A DNA stretch of 6,417 nucleotides from Campylobacteraceae bacterium (lineage in GTDB: Bacteria > Campylobacterota > Campylobacteria > Campylobacterales > Sulfurovaceae). The translations under genes and the position numbers were made by a program. Each line of letters starts with the position of its first letter. Positions within the stretch are counted from its first letter, which is position 1. A model generated the notes under the pieces. The model was not told the origin of the DNA. It saw only the letters and a list, made by a program, of their open reading frames with translations, and made no database searches. Shown piece by piece: positions 1 to 5,752 of the stretch. The stretch is from positions 1 to 6,417 of the forward strand of contig JALVQH010000077.1 in NCBI GenBank assembly GCA_027031505.1, given 5' to 3'.

Positions 1-132
1 ATCGTATTTGACCGAACCGGTTTTGCTGCTATCCCCGGTTGTGCCGTTGCTGTTGAAATCGAAGTCACCGGAGCATCCGGCAGCAAGCAGCGCAAAACCT
101 GTATAGATCAAAGATCGGAGTGTTATATGCAT
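1..132 (-). CDS. Lipoprotein, N-terminal part only (runs off left edge)
   Basis: The minus strand encodes a short N-terminus with a lipoprotein signal peptide: a basic start (MHITLRS), a hydrophobic stretch (LIYTGFALL) and the lipobox LAAGC with the lipidated Cys at residue 20. After the Cys comes a Gly/Ser/Asn/Thr-rich linker (GDFDFNSNGTTGDSSKTG), usual for a flexible tether after lipidation. The protein would be exported by Sec, processed by signal peptidase II and anchored in a membrane. I chose the ATG at 132 because AAGGG (138-142) lies five bases upstream of it. An in-frame ATG at 147 would add five residues but has no visible ribosome binding site. The mature domain lies outside the window, so function is unknown. 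Lipobox call is firm; identity is open. Confidence 0.72.
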   Translation of the reverse strand, partial: MHITLRSLIYTGFALLAAGCSGDFDFNSNGTTGDSSKTGSVKYD

Positions 133-164
133 CCATACCCTTATCATGTTGAAATTATGGGCAT

Positions 165-192
165 AGTGTATCATTTTCCGTATTATCGTCAG
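165..192 (-). promoter_or_regulatory. Probable promoter of the lipoprotein gene
   Basis: On the minus strand there is an extended -10 box TGATACACT (173-165) with CTGACG (192-187) 16 bases upstream, four of six matches to TTGACA. Transcription would start near 158, leaving about 26 bases before the ATG at 132 and only about 11 before the ATG at 147. This supports the inner start. Assignment is from pattern only. Confidence 0.4.
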
Positions 193-244
193 CTGATTAC
201 CCCCTCCAGTTTGGTTTCCAGGATTCGGCGGATGCGGTTTGTGA

Positions 245-430
245 GCTTTGGCGGAGCGCGGCATCGACTTCGATGATGAGACGCGCTTCATCCCCAACAC
301 CCTCGACGAATCCCCCTTCGCCTACAAGGATATTTTCGAAGTGATGGCGCTCCAGCATGAACTGGTGGAGGTGGTGGAGCATGTCAAACCGATTATCAAT
401 GTCAAAGACAATACGAAGCAGCGGTATTGA
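245..430 (+). pseudogene. RtcB-type RNA ligase, C-terminal remnant
   Basis: This reading frame matches the extreme C-terminus of RtcB, the GTP- and Mn-dependent RNA ligase that joins 3'-phosphate (or 2',3'-cyclic phosphate) ends to 5'-OH ends in tRNA and RNA repair. The recognisable part is LDESPFAYKDIFEVMALQ followed by HELVEVVEHVKPIINVK, corresponding to the family pattern LDE-P-AYK-I-DVM--Q-DLVEVV-TL-Q---VKG (recalled from E. coli RtcB). Only about 50 residues of a protein that is normally 400 or more are present. An in-frame TGA at 242-244 closes the frame upstream and I found no other RtcB-like sequence in the other plus-strand frames before it. All catalytic Cys/His metal ligands and the nucleotidylated His lie in the missing part, so the piece cannot be active. 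It also ends with DNTKQRY rather than the usual VKG terminus. The only start codon is a TTG without a ribosome binding site. I read it as debris of a deletion or rearrangement. Confidence 0.72.
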
Positions 431-441
431 CGGGGGATAAA

Positions 442-452
442 TATGGTATAAT
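442..452 (+). promoter_or_regulatory. Extended -10 promoter for the Uma2 gene
   Basis: TATGGTATAAT at 442-452 combines a perfect -10 hexamer (447-452) with an upstream TGG, the extended -10 element. A TTGACG lies at 427-432 but only 14 bases upstream, so the extended -10 probably does most of the work. Transcription would start near 459, leaving about 46 bases before the ATG at 505. The promoter begins just after the stop codon of the RtcB remnant (428-430). Confidence 0.6.
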
Positions 453-504
453 GGCACTATTTTCAGAGAGTTTCATAAGGATGCAATCAGCGGAAGGAGA
501 AGCC

Positions 505-1041
505 ATGGCAGCGCGTGCCTATACCGAACACTACACGATCGAAGACTACCGACACTGGGAGGATGAGTGGGAACTGATCTACGGTGTCCCCTACGCCATG
601 GCACCCTCTCCGATGGTGACGCACCAGAGTGTCAACCTGAAGATATCGAGACAACTGAGTGAAAAACTGGATAACTGCCCCGATTGTCAGGCACTTTTCG
701 AGATCGACTGGGAAATCTACAGCGATACCGTTGTCCGACCCGATACGCTGGTCATCTGTTACGAACCGGATGAGAAACTGACCCGCAAACCCGAGATTAT
801 TTTCGAGATCGCTTCCCCTTCAACCGTCATGCGGGATGAAACCCTCAAATTCGAGCTCTATCAGCAGGAAGGGGTGACGTACTATATCATCGTCTATCCC
901 GACAACCGTGTCGCGAAAGTCTATAAACTTCAAGAGGGGAGATATATCAAAGTAGAGGATTTTGCGGATGAGACGTACACGTTCGTCCTCGAGAAGTGCG
1001 CGATAGCGTTTGACTTTTCCGGAATATGGCGAACCAGGTGA
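505..1041 (+). CDS. Uma2 family (DUF820) PD-(D/E)XK nuclease-fold protein
   Basis: A 178-residue protein with the full Uma2/DUF820 pattern. Visible landmarks are the N-terminal TIEDYRHWED and WELIYGVPYAMAPSP (E23 and G27 fit the family's 'w-E-i-G' strand), H40, VRPD at 77-80 (core Asp80), PEIIFEIASPST at 96-107 (core Glu101), then D111, K115 and Y119 before the EGVTYYIIVYP strand (122-132). The family has a restriction-endonuclease-like fold and is annotated as Uma2 endonuclease, but biological substrates are mostly unknown. The acidic and lysine residues of the putative active site look intact. The start at 505 is set by AAGGAG (494-499) five bases upstream; ATGs at 451 and 481 lack such a site. 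The length suits the family. The gene stands alone, convergent with the DUF2207 gene, 100 bases away, and next to an RtcB remnant, which suggests a mobile accessory gene. No partner is visible. Confidence 0.85.
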   Translation: MAARAYTEHYTIEDYRHWEDEWELIYGVPYAMAPSPMVTHQSVNLKISRQLSEKLDNCPDCQALFEIDWEIYSDTVVRPDTLVICYEPDEKLTRKPEIIFEIASPSTVMRDETLKFELYQQEGVTYYIIVYPDNRVAKVYKLQEGRYIKVEDFADETYTFVLEKCAIAFDFSGIWRTR

Positions 1042-1141
1042 TCCCCGACAGAATCATATTATGCGGTCTCGGCAGCGATCAAAAAACTCAAAGCCGAAAG
1101 GAAGATCGAACCTGCCAACCCCCAAAGCGTAGAGGAGGGGG

Positions 1142-3070
1142 TCACCACGATCCCACACCGCCTCCACCGCCACCGCCACCGGAGAAGCTGCCCCCGCCGC
1201 TGAACCCACCGCTCTCGGAAGGGGGTGGGGCGGTTTCGCTCTGTACCGCGTGGTTGAAGTGATCCATCGAGTGGAAATCCCCGTAATACCAGCCGGGCTG
1301 AGCGACGCTGAGTTCGTCGTAGAGGGCGAGCCAGTGTGTGTCGAGCCCGAAGAGGACGGCGTAGGGGAGCCCCTTGTCGAGGTAATTCGGATCCTGTTTT
1401 AGAAACCGGCGGATCCGATCCCGCTCGACACGCTTCATGAACTCCCGATACCCCAGCAGATAGCGATAGGTCTCCAGCCCCTTCGGGGCGAAGATCCCGA
1501 TTCGCCGGTAAAAATAGTATACCCCTGCAATGAGGATCGGCAGCAAAATCATCGGAGACTGGAAAAGGGTGGCGAAAATGTGTCCGTCCAACGCTCCGGA
1601 AAACCCCATCAGGCTGACAATCAGCCAGAAAAGGCCGAAGAAGATACCGCTGTAACTGCGACTGCGGACAGCGGCGAACAGCACCGAGGCACCGATCCCG
1701 ACGAACAGCGTCACCATCCCCGACAGGAAGGCCACCTCCCATCCGAACAGTTTGAACGTGCTCACAAACGCCAGCACGATCAAGACCGCCGAGACCGCTC
1801 CGGCAGTGAGGAGAAACCGTTTGCGGCTCTTTTGGGGGTCGGCGTGCATCTGCCCCGACGCAACACTCCAGGTGTAGAGCATCTCGTTCAGGGTGTCGAG
1901 CTGACGGTTGATCGCCTTTGCGCGAGAAGCATCCCTCGTTTTTACCACATAGGTGTCGCCGTTTTTGAACAAAATCTCATTCAGCAGATAGCGCTGATCG
2001 GGGGTGAGGGCGTCGTCGGCCGCCGCAGGTTTGTCGGTACGCCGGATGATCGGATTGACATCCCCCTCGGGCTGGTGCACTTCGAGATACCCCTGTGTCC
2101 CCAGCTCGAGGATCGCAGCGGCGAAATCTTTTTTGTCGGCGAATTTGTCGAGAATGAGCCCCGACTGGAGGAGGCTGAGCCCCCTGGGGGGATAATACTG
2201 GGGAGCGACGGAGCCGACACCCTCTTTGGCGCCGAACCCCCGGGCATGCTTCCACAGCCAGAGGAGAAAAGCGACGATGGCTCCCCAGTGCCAGTGACCC
2301 ATCAGCCGATCCGCCGCGGTGGGCAACAGCTCGTCGGCACGCTGTCCGAGGAGCCCCTCGGGGTAATTGGCTTCGACGGTGAGCGCTTCGTGTGGCGCCA
2401 GATCGTCCACCTCGAACCGGACGTGGTGTCCATCGATCCAGCGGTAGTCCGCCCGCGAATCGGTCGAACCGTACGTGCCGGTGTAGACCCCGATCCGGAC
2501 GGCATCACGGGTGAGGGCGGGGGGGAGGATCAGATCGGCGACGGCCTGCCTGACCGGGACGTTGGAGCCGGCTCCCACAGCATTCCACCGGATCGCCTCC
2601 ATCCCGGAGAGGGAAGAGGGGTATACCCCCCGCTCCACGTCGTAGCTGAGGGTATAGGTGTGCCGACCCGTTACGGTTTTGGCGGGGTCGCCGATGCGGT
2701 AGCGCACCATCTCTCCGTCGGTCGCGGAGCGCATCGTACTCCGCTGAAACGGCACCGGCTTCCCCTCGAGTGCTACCGTGAAATTGGAGAGTCCGACGGA
2801 TGCCGCCGGGGCGTAGCGTGAGACTTTGACCGTGAGGGGAATGTCCCGGAAGATCCCGTGGCGCGGATGATCCCCGAAGTCGTAGTCGATCACCTCCTTG
2901 AGATGGAGACTGCCGTCGGGACGGACGGTGATCGTGGTGTGGTACGTGGTGATCGCCTCAGCCCGAACCAGAAGAGGAAAGCCGAGCATCAGGATCAAAA
3001 AACCCGATAGAATTCTCAGGGCTATTGCGTGAAGCCGGCGTTTTTCCTGAGAATTCGATAAACGTCTCAT
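1142..3070 (-). CDS. DUF2207 domain membrane protein with Gly-rich C-terminus
   Basis: A 642-residue envelope protein. It starts with a signal peptide (residues 1-39: basic MRRLSNSQEKRR, hydrophobic ILSGFLILMLGFPLLV, likely cleavage near RAEA/ITTYH). An extracytoplasmic beta-rich domain follows (about 40-245), with the DUF2207 opening ITTYHTTITVRPDGSLHLKE and DYDFGDHPRHGIFRDIP. Then come a membrane segment (258-273), a domain with the family motif YYPPRGLSLLQSGLILD and AAAILELGTQGYLEV (292-331), four membrane segments (about 419-441, 445-469, 474-495, 505-522), a soluble part with ETYRYLLGYREFMKRVERDR, and a Gly/Ser tail ending GGGGGGGGVGSW. Such tails are typical of DUF2207 (YciQ-like) proteins. 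Biochemical function is not established. I prefer the ATG at 3070: it lies seven bases after the LemA stop, has no good ribosome binding site, and is probably translationally coupled. A TTG at 3091 would add seven residues and overlap lemA. Base composition is richer in GC than the neighbouring genes. Confidence 0.86.
   Translation of the reverse strand: MRRLSNSQEKRRLHAIALRILSGFLILMLGFPLLVRAEAITTYHTTITVRPDGSLHLKEVIDYDFGDHPRHGIFRDIPLTVKVSRYAPAASVGLSNFTVALEGKPVPFQRSTMRSATDGEMVRYRIGDPAKTVTGRHTYTLSYDVERGVYPSSLSGMEAIRWNAVGAGSNVPVRQAVADLILPPALTRDAVRIGVYTGTYGSTDSRADYRWIDGHHVRFEVDDLAPHEALTVEANYPEGLLGQRADELLPTAADRLMGHWHWGAIVAFLLWLWKHARGFGAKEGVGSVAPQYYPPRGLSLLQSGLILDKFADKKDFAAAILELGTQGYLEVHQPEGDVNPIIRRTDKPAAADDALTPDQRYLLNEILFKNGDTYVVKTRDASRAKAINRQLDTLNEMLYTWSVASGQMHADPQKSRKRFLLTAGAVSAVLIVLAFVSTFKLFGWEVAFLSGMVTLFVGIGASVLFAAVRSRSYSGIFFGLFWLIVSLMGFSGALDGHIFATLFQSPMILLPILIAGVYYFYRRIGIFAPKGLETYRYLLGYREFMKRVERDRIRRFLKQDPNYLDKGLPYAVLFGLDTHWLALYDELSVAQPGWYYGDFHSMDHFNHAVQSETAPPPSESGGFSGGGSFSGGGGGGGGVGSW
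3010..3056 (-). repeat. 11-base perfect inverted repeat in the 5' coding part of the DUF2207 gene
   Basis: GAATTCTCAGG (3010-3020) and CCTGAGAATTC (3046-3056) are perfect complements separated by 25 bases. In the minus-strand mRNA the stem would begin about 12 bases after the ATG at 3070, inside the signal-peptide codons. A hairpin this close to a start codon without a good ribosome binding site could make translation depend on ribosomes arriving from lemA. The repeat is seen directly; the role is inferred. Confidence 0.55.
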
Positions 3071-3077
3071 GACCCGG

Positions 3078-3644
3078 TCAGGAGAGGTCAATCTCGGGCA
3101 TTGTCTTTACCGCAGCCGCTTCGCTCTCATCCAGCTCAAAATACTCACGCGACGTGAAATGGTACTTGTCGGCCACGAGTACATCGGGGAACGACTTGAG
3201 CCTGGCATTGTAGTCCCGGACGATGGCGTTGTAATAGCGGCGGGCATTCTGGATCGCATCCTCGATGCTGCTGAGTTCCGACTGGAGATTGAGAAACTGC
3301 GAATCGGCTTTGAGGTCGGGGTAGGCTTCGGCCAGGGCGAAGAGTCTGCCCAGTGATGCCCCGAGCAGACTCTCGGCGGCACTTTTGTCAGCCGGTGTCC
3401 GGGCATCCATACTCATTTTGCGTGCTTCGATCACCTTCTCGAGGGTGCCCGCTTCGTAATCTTTGTAGCCTTTGACGACATTAACCAACGCGGGGATGAG
3501 GTTGTAGCGGCGTTTGAGCTGGACGTCTATGTCCGACCACGCCGCATCGATGCCGGCTTGCAGTGAGACAAATTTGTTGTAGATCGCGATGAGGTAGAGG
3601 ACGACACCGACGATCAGGATCAGAATAATGGTGCTGAAACTCAT
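3078..3644 (-). CDS. lemA: LemA family protein
   Basis: A 188-residue LemA protein, the usual family length. An N-terminal membrane helix (residues 4-22, TIILILIVGVVLYLIAIYN) is followed by the long helical body facing away from a short N-terminal tail. Family signatures seen: YNKFVSLQ (22-29), AWSDIDVQLKRRYNLIPALV (35-54), VVKGYKDYE (56-64), EARKM (73-77), AEAYPDLKADSQFLNLQSEL (105-124), ARRYYNAIVRDYN (134-146) and FPDVLVADKYHFTSREYFEL (152-171). The start is set by AAGGAG five bases upstream of the ATG at 3644; the frame is open further upstream but reaches into the preceding gene. LemA is a membrane-anchored helical-bundle protein, often found beside DUF2207 or TPM-domain membrane proteins, with links to envelope stress; its activity is unsettled. 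Here it lies between an exported six-Cys protein (56-base gap) and the DUF2207 gene (7-base gap), so all three are probably co-transcribed. Confidence 0.92.
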   Translation of the reverse strand: MSFSTIILILIVGVVLYLIAIYNKFVSLQAGIDAAWSDIDVQLKRRYNLIPALVNVVKGYKDYEAGTLEKVIEARKMSMDARTPADKSAAESLLGASLGRLFALAEAYPDLKADSQFLNLQSELSSIEDAIQNARRYYNAIVRDYNARLKSFPDVLVADKYHFTSREYFELDESEAAAVKTMPEIDLS

Positions 3645-3700
3645 GGGAACTCCTTGTAAAGACGGTTTGTCAATAATATAAATCAGAAGGGCACAACTGA

Positions 3701-4828
3701 TCACTCACCTGTACCCAGACTGCCTTCGGTACAGGTGATGACATCGGTCGTTTTATCGTACTTCTGAACACAGCCGATCGTAACATCAAGATACTTCAGC
3801 TCCTCGCCAAGTGCTTCGGCGATCGCCCGGCGTCTGTCCGGATTCCAGTCTTCGTACACAAAATTTTCGGTTTTGTCTCCAAGTGCCTCATCGATCGCAT
3901 TGACCGGCTGAATGCACATTTCGGCAGCCACAGATGTGTTGGCATCCCGGATACACTGCTGAGCAGTTTCCAATGCAGTTTTGAGTTTGGGCAGGAGGCG
4001 TTTCTGCTTCTGAAGATACCGTTTGCCGAGAGCATTGATTACCGCCTTTTCCTGATCGGGAGTCAGGGTATGATTGGTATCGTTCAGATCGACCGACATT
4101 TTTTTGAGGGCAGTATGGAGATCCTCGACAGCTGCAATATAATCTTCACTTCGGGTCAGCGCCGATGCATTGCTGGTATAGTCATCATCGATCACGATGG
4201 GAAAATGGGGCAGGGCAAACTCCTTGTCGTTGATCGGCTTGTTCAGCATTACATACACGGCAGTACGCGAGCTTCGGAATCCATCAGAAGTGATGGTGAT
4301 ACGCAGAGGAATTCCTTGATAAAGGCATACCTCTTCTCCGGGTCCTTTCCAGAGCTCACATGTCAATCCTGTGATGGTCTCCGTCCCAATTTTCCGGGCA
4401 TGGATCTCTTTGAGAAAAGCAAAATTTTCTTTCGAAAGATCCTGACCTTTGGCGAGGGCAACATCCATATCGCGATCGCGGGTTTTGTACGTTATGTTTT
4501 CATCGTAGTCAACTGAGTAGATCGTTCCGTAGTCGATCTTGCTCAAGCTGTGACGGTTGCGCGTCTCATTGAAATCCCCTGTCTGTACCTCGGTAACATC
4601 TTCTTCTTTGATCTCCCTGGCTCCCCAATGGTCAAACACCAGCCGCGCTACACCGACGGTCCGGGTTTCGAGACCTGCCGATCTGCCGGTAGTATTGATA
4701 TCGTAGAGGATTGTTGCCGAAGAGAAAGGGTAGCGTTTGAAGCCTTTGTGTATATGGGGCAGTTCGGTACCCCGCATTTCGCCTGTCCCTATCCAGAACA
4801 ATACTGAAAGCATGATGATGATCTTCAC
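3701..4828 (-). CDS. Unrecognised exported six-cysteine protein upstream of lemA
   Basis: A 375-residue protein I cannot assign firmly. It starts at a GTG (4828) with GGAG five bases upstream; a TTG at 4846 is further out and would place that site inside the gene. The N-terminus VKIIIMLSVLFWIGTGEMRG looks like a Sec signal peptide, so the product is probably periplasmic or secreted. It has exactly six cysteines after the signal, in three close pairs: C157/C168 (X10), C292/C305 (X12) and C353/C366 (X12), a layout that suits disulfides. The segment ITGLTCELWKGP and EVCLYQGIPLRITI (about 152-179) resembles the 'G-x-x-C-x-x-W ... C-L-x-x-G-I-P-L' pattern I associate with DUF4412-like or LolA-like beta proteins, but this is only suggestive. 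The C-terminal half is charged and helical (LPKLKTALETAQ, RRRAIAEALGEELKYL). It is the first gene of the probable operon with lemA and DUF2207. Confidence 0.75.
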   Translation of the reverse strand: MKIIIMLSVLFWIGTGEMRGTELPHIHKGFKRYPFSSATILYDINTTGRSAGLETRTVGVARLVFDHWGAREIKEEDVTEVQTGDFNETRNRHSLSKIDYGTIYSVDYDENITYKTRDRDMDVALAKGQDLSKENFAFLKEIHARKIGTETITGLTCELWKGPGEEVCLYQGIPLRITITSDGFRSSRTAVYVMLNKPINDKEFALPHFPIVIDDDYTSNASALTRSEDYIAAVEDLHTALKKMSVDLNDTNHTLTPDQEKAVINALGKRYLQKQKRLLPKLKTALETAQQCIRDANTSVAAEMCIQPVNAIDEALGDKTENFVYEDWNPDRRRAIAEALGEELKYLDVTIGCVQKYDKTTDVITCTEGSLGTGE

Positions 4829-4857
4829 CTTTTCTCCTGCATGCAAGATTGCCTGTG

Positions 4858-4868
4858 ATTATACCATA
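4858..4868 (-). promoter_or_regulatory. Extended -10 promoter of the six-Cys/lemA/DUF2207 operon
   Basis: On the minus strand, TATGGTATAAT (4868-4858) has a perfect -10 hexamer and an upstream TGG. The matching -35 position (about 4881-4888) holds only weak TTAATC/AATCAG. Transcription would start near 4851, about 22 bases before the GTG at 4828. The 11 bases are identical to those of the Uma2 promoter. No convincing terminator separates this from tetR upstream, so read-through from tetR is possible. Confidence 0.6.
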
Positions 4869-4957
4869 AGATATTCTATTCTGATTAACCTTTCTGTAAT
4901 ATTCATTGATATGCTTTTTTTATATTTATTAATGTTCTACCTGCAAATTGTGACATA

Positions 4958-5617
4958 TTAAAAAATAGCATCATAAGAGACACCCCTTTCGTCCCGGTCA
5001 ATCCGAATCGATTCCCAGAAGTATTCCACATGTTTTTCAAACAGCGTAACGGCTGATGAAGTTGATTTTTTGTCAAGCTTGAGAAGTATGACCTGAGACT
5101 GGAAGAAAAAGAGGGGTGAAAAGAACTCATTGGCCAGAAGCAGGGGATCTGAGGAGCGAATCATTTCATCCTGCATCATCATGAAAAGAATGGAGGAGAG
5201 TTTTTTGATATTTTGTTGATAAAAATATTCATGGTACAGATCCCGAACGGTACTGTTTTTGTACATCTCCTGCATCATCAGTTTGAAAAGCGCCTCGTTT
5301 TTGCCGTCAAAACTTATAAGTTTGAACGTCGTGGCAATATTTGCGAGGAGCGCTTTTCCGCGTTTGTAAAGTTCTTCGGGTGCCTTTTCCTCAAAGATAG
5401 TGACGATTGCTGAAGTCAGCAGCATATCAAGCAGGGCAGTCAGGATGGCATCCTTGTTCTTGAAATGGTTGTACAGTGCCCCCTGCTGCAATCCCACTGC
5501 CGAAGCGATATCACGTACGGTGGTTTCACGGAAACCCTTAGAGGAAAACAGCGAGAGAGACGCATCAAGTATTTTCTGTTTTGTCCGGGTACTTCGAGAA
5601 TGAGTAGCAGCTCCCAT
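4958..5617 (-). CDS. TetR/AcrR family transcriptional repressor
   Basis: A 219-residue protein of normal TetR length. The N-terminal DNA-binding domain is clear: TRTKQKILDASLSLFSSKGF (11-30), then the helix-turn-helix ETTVRDIASAVGLQQGALYNHFKNKDAIL (31-59) with the typical A-x-x-V-G-L-x-x-G-x-L-Y-x-H-F-x-x-K pattern. The C-terminal ligand and dimer domain (about 60-219) is helical and rich in Met, Leu and Phe (LFKLMMQEMYKNS, SPLFFFQSQVILLKL), suggesting a hydrophobic ligand pocket; the ligand cannot be read from sequence. The ATG at 5617 has AAAAGG eight bases upstream. The promoter just upstream contains a palindromic operator in its spacer, so self-repression is likely. The same-strand six-Cys operon starts 130 bases downstream of the stop with its own promoter and without the palindrome. 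No divergent target gene is present. Confidence 0.93.
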   Translation of the reverse strand: MGAATHSRSTRTKQKILDASLSLFSSKGFRETTVRDIASAVGLQQGALYNHFKNKDAILTALLDMLLTSAIVTIFEEKAPEELYKRGKALLANIATTFKLISFDGKNEALFKLMMQEMYKNSTVRDLYHEYFYQQNIKKLSSILFMMMQDEMIRSSDPLLLANEFFSPLFFFQSQVILLKLDKKSTSSAVTLFEKHVEYFWESIRIDRDERGVSYDAIF

Positions 5618-5647
5618 ATTATCGACCTTTTAACAAATAGTTACGAC

Positions 5648-5676
5648 ATTATAGTGAACATTTGTTCATTTGTCAA
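5648..5676 (-). promoter_or_regulatory. Consensus sigma70 promoter of the tetR gene
   Basis: Reading the minus strand, TTGACA (5676-5671) and TATAAT (5653-5648) both match the consensus perfectly and are separated by exactly 17 bases. Start of transcription would be near 5641, about 24 bases before the ATG at 5617. The 17-base spacer is almost filled by the operator palindrome at 5655-5668, so repressor binding would directly block RNA polymerase. Such a strong promoter makes sense only if it is tightly repressed. Confidence 0.88.
5655..5668. promoter_or_regulatory. TetR operator site 1 (perfect palindrome)
   Basis: TGAACATTTGTTCA is TGAACA and TGTTCA, perfect inverted halves separated by two bases. 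It lies between the -35 and -10 boxes of tetR, the classic place for an autorepressor site. Size and symmetry fit a TetR dimer. Confidence 0.8.
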
Positions 5677-5696
5677 GAAAATCAGACAGGTAAATA

Positions 5697-5710
5697 TGAA
5701 CAAGCGTTCA
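5697..5710. promoter_or_regulatory. TetR operator site 2
   Basis: TGAACAAGCGTTCA keeps the halves TGAAC and GTTCA around four bases; the outer inner-half position is changed (C in place of T at 5705). It starts exactly 42 bases from site 1 and lies upstream of the tetR -35 box. All three sites share TGAACA, GTTCA and a following T. Confidence 0.7.
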
Positions 5711-5738
5711 TTCTAAAACTTTTTGAAAGATCGCAAAA

Positions 5739-5752
5739 TGAACAACTGTTCA
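5739..5752. promoter_or_regulatory. TetR operator site 3 (perfect palindrome)
   Basis: TGAACAACTGTTCA again has perfect TGAACA/TGTTCA halves around two bases. It begins exactly 42 bases after site 2. It lies about 120 bases from the tetR start codon, too far to block the tetR promoter directly, which suggests looping, cooperative binding or control of a divergent promoter. Confidence 0.7.

Noticed and set aside
197..457. An 86-codon minus-strand frame
   Set aside because: It is antisense to the RtcB remnant and shows no family motif, while the plus strand matches RtcB well.
1042..1138. A protein-like continuation after the Uma2 stop (ESYYAVSAAIKKLKAERK and on), in the same frame
   Set aside because: It has no start codon or ribosome binding site, and Uma2 proteins usually end where this one stops. 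It could be debris of another gene but runs into the antisense of DUF2207, so I cannot support it.
1118..1142. ACCCCC/GGGGGT inverted repeat at the DUF2207 stop codon, a possible terminator
   Set aside because: The stem has only six pairs with a 13-base loop, and the nearest T-run on the minus strand is about 30 bases further on.
1026..1262. A small plus-strand frame with a run of eight prolines
   Set aside because: The prolines are the antisense of the Gly-rich tail of the DUF2207 protein, and the frame overlaps the end of the Uma2 gene.
1580..2821. A 413-codon open frame on the plus strand
   Set aside because: It lies wholly antisense to the DUF2207 gene, has an unnatural composition rich in Gly, Arg, Pro and Glu, and results from the GC-rich codon use of the real gene. 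The minus-strand protein has clear family motifs, a signal peptide and membrane segments.
3661..3700. TTGACA on the minus strand upstream of lemA as a separate promoter
   Set aside because: There is no -10 box at a suitable distance; the place where it should be is the ribosome binding site and start codon of lemA.
4070..4516. A 148-codon plus-strand frame
   Set aside because: It is antisense to the six-Cys protein gene, which has a signal peptide and a good ribosome binding site.
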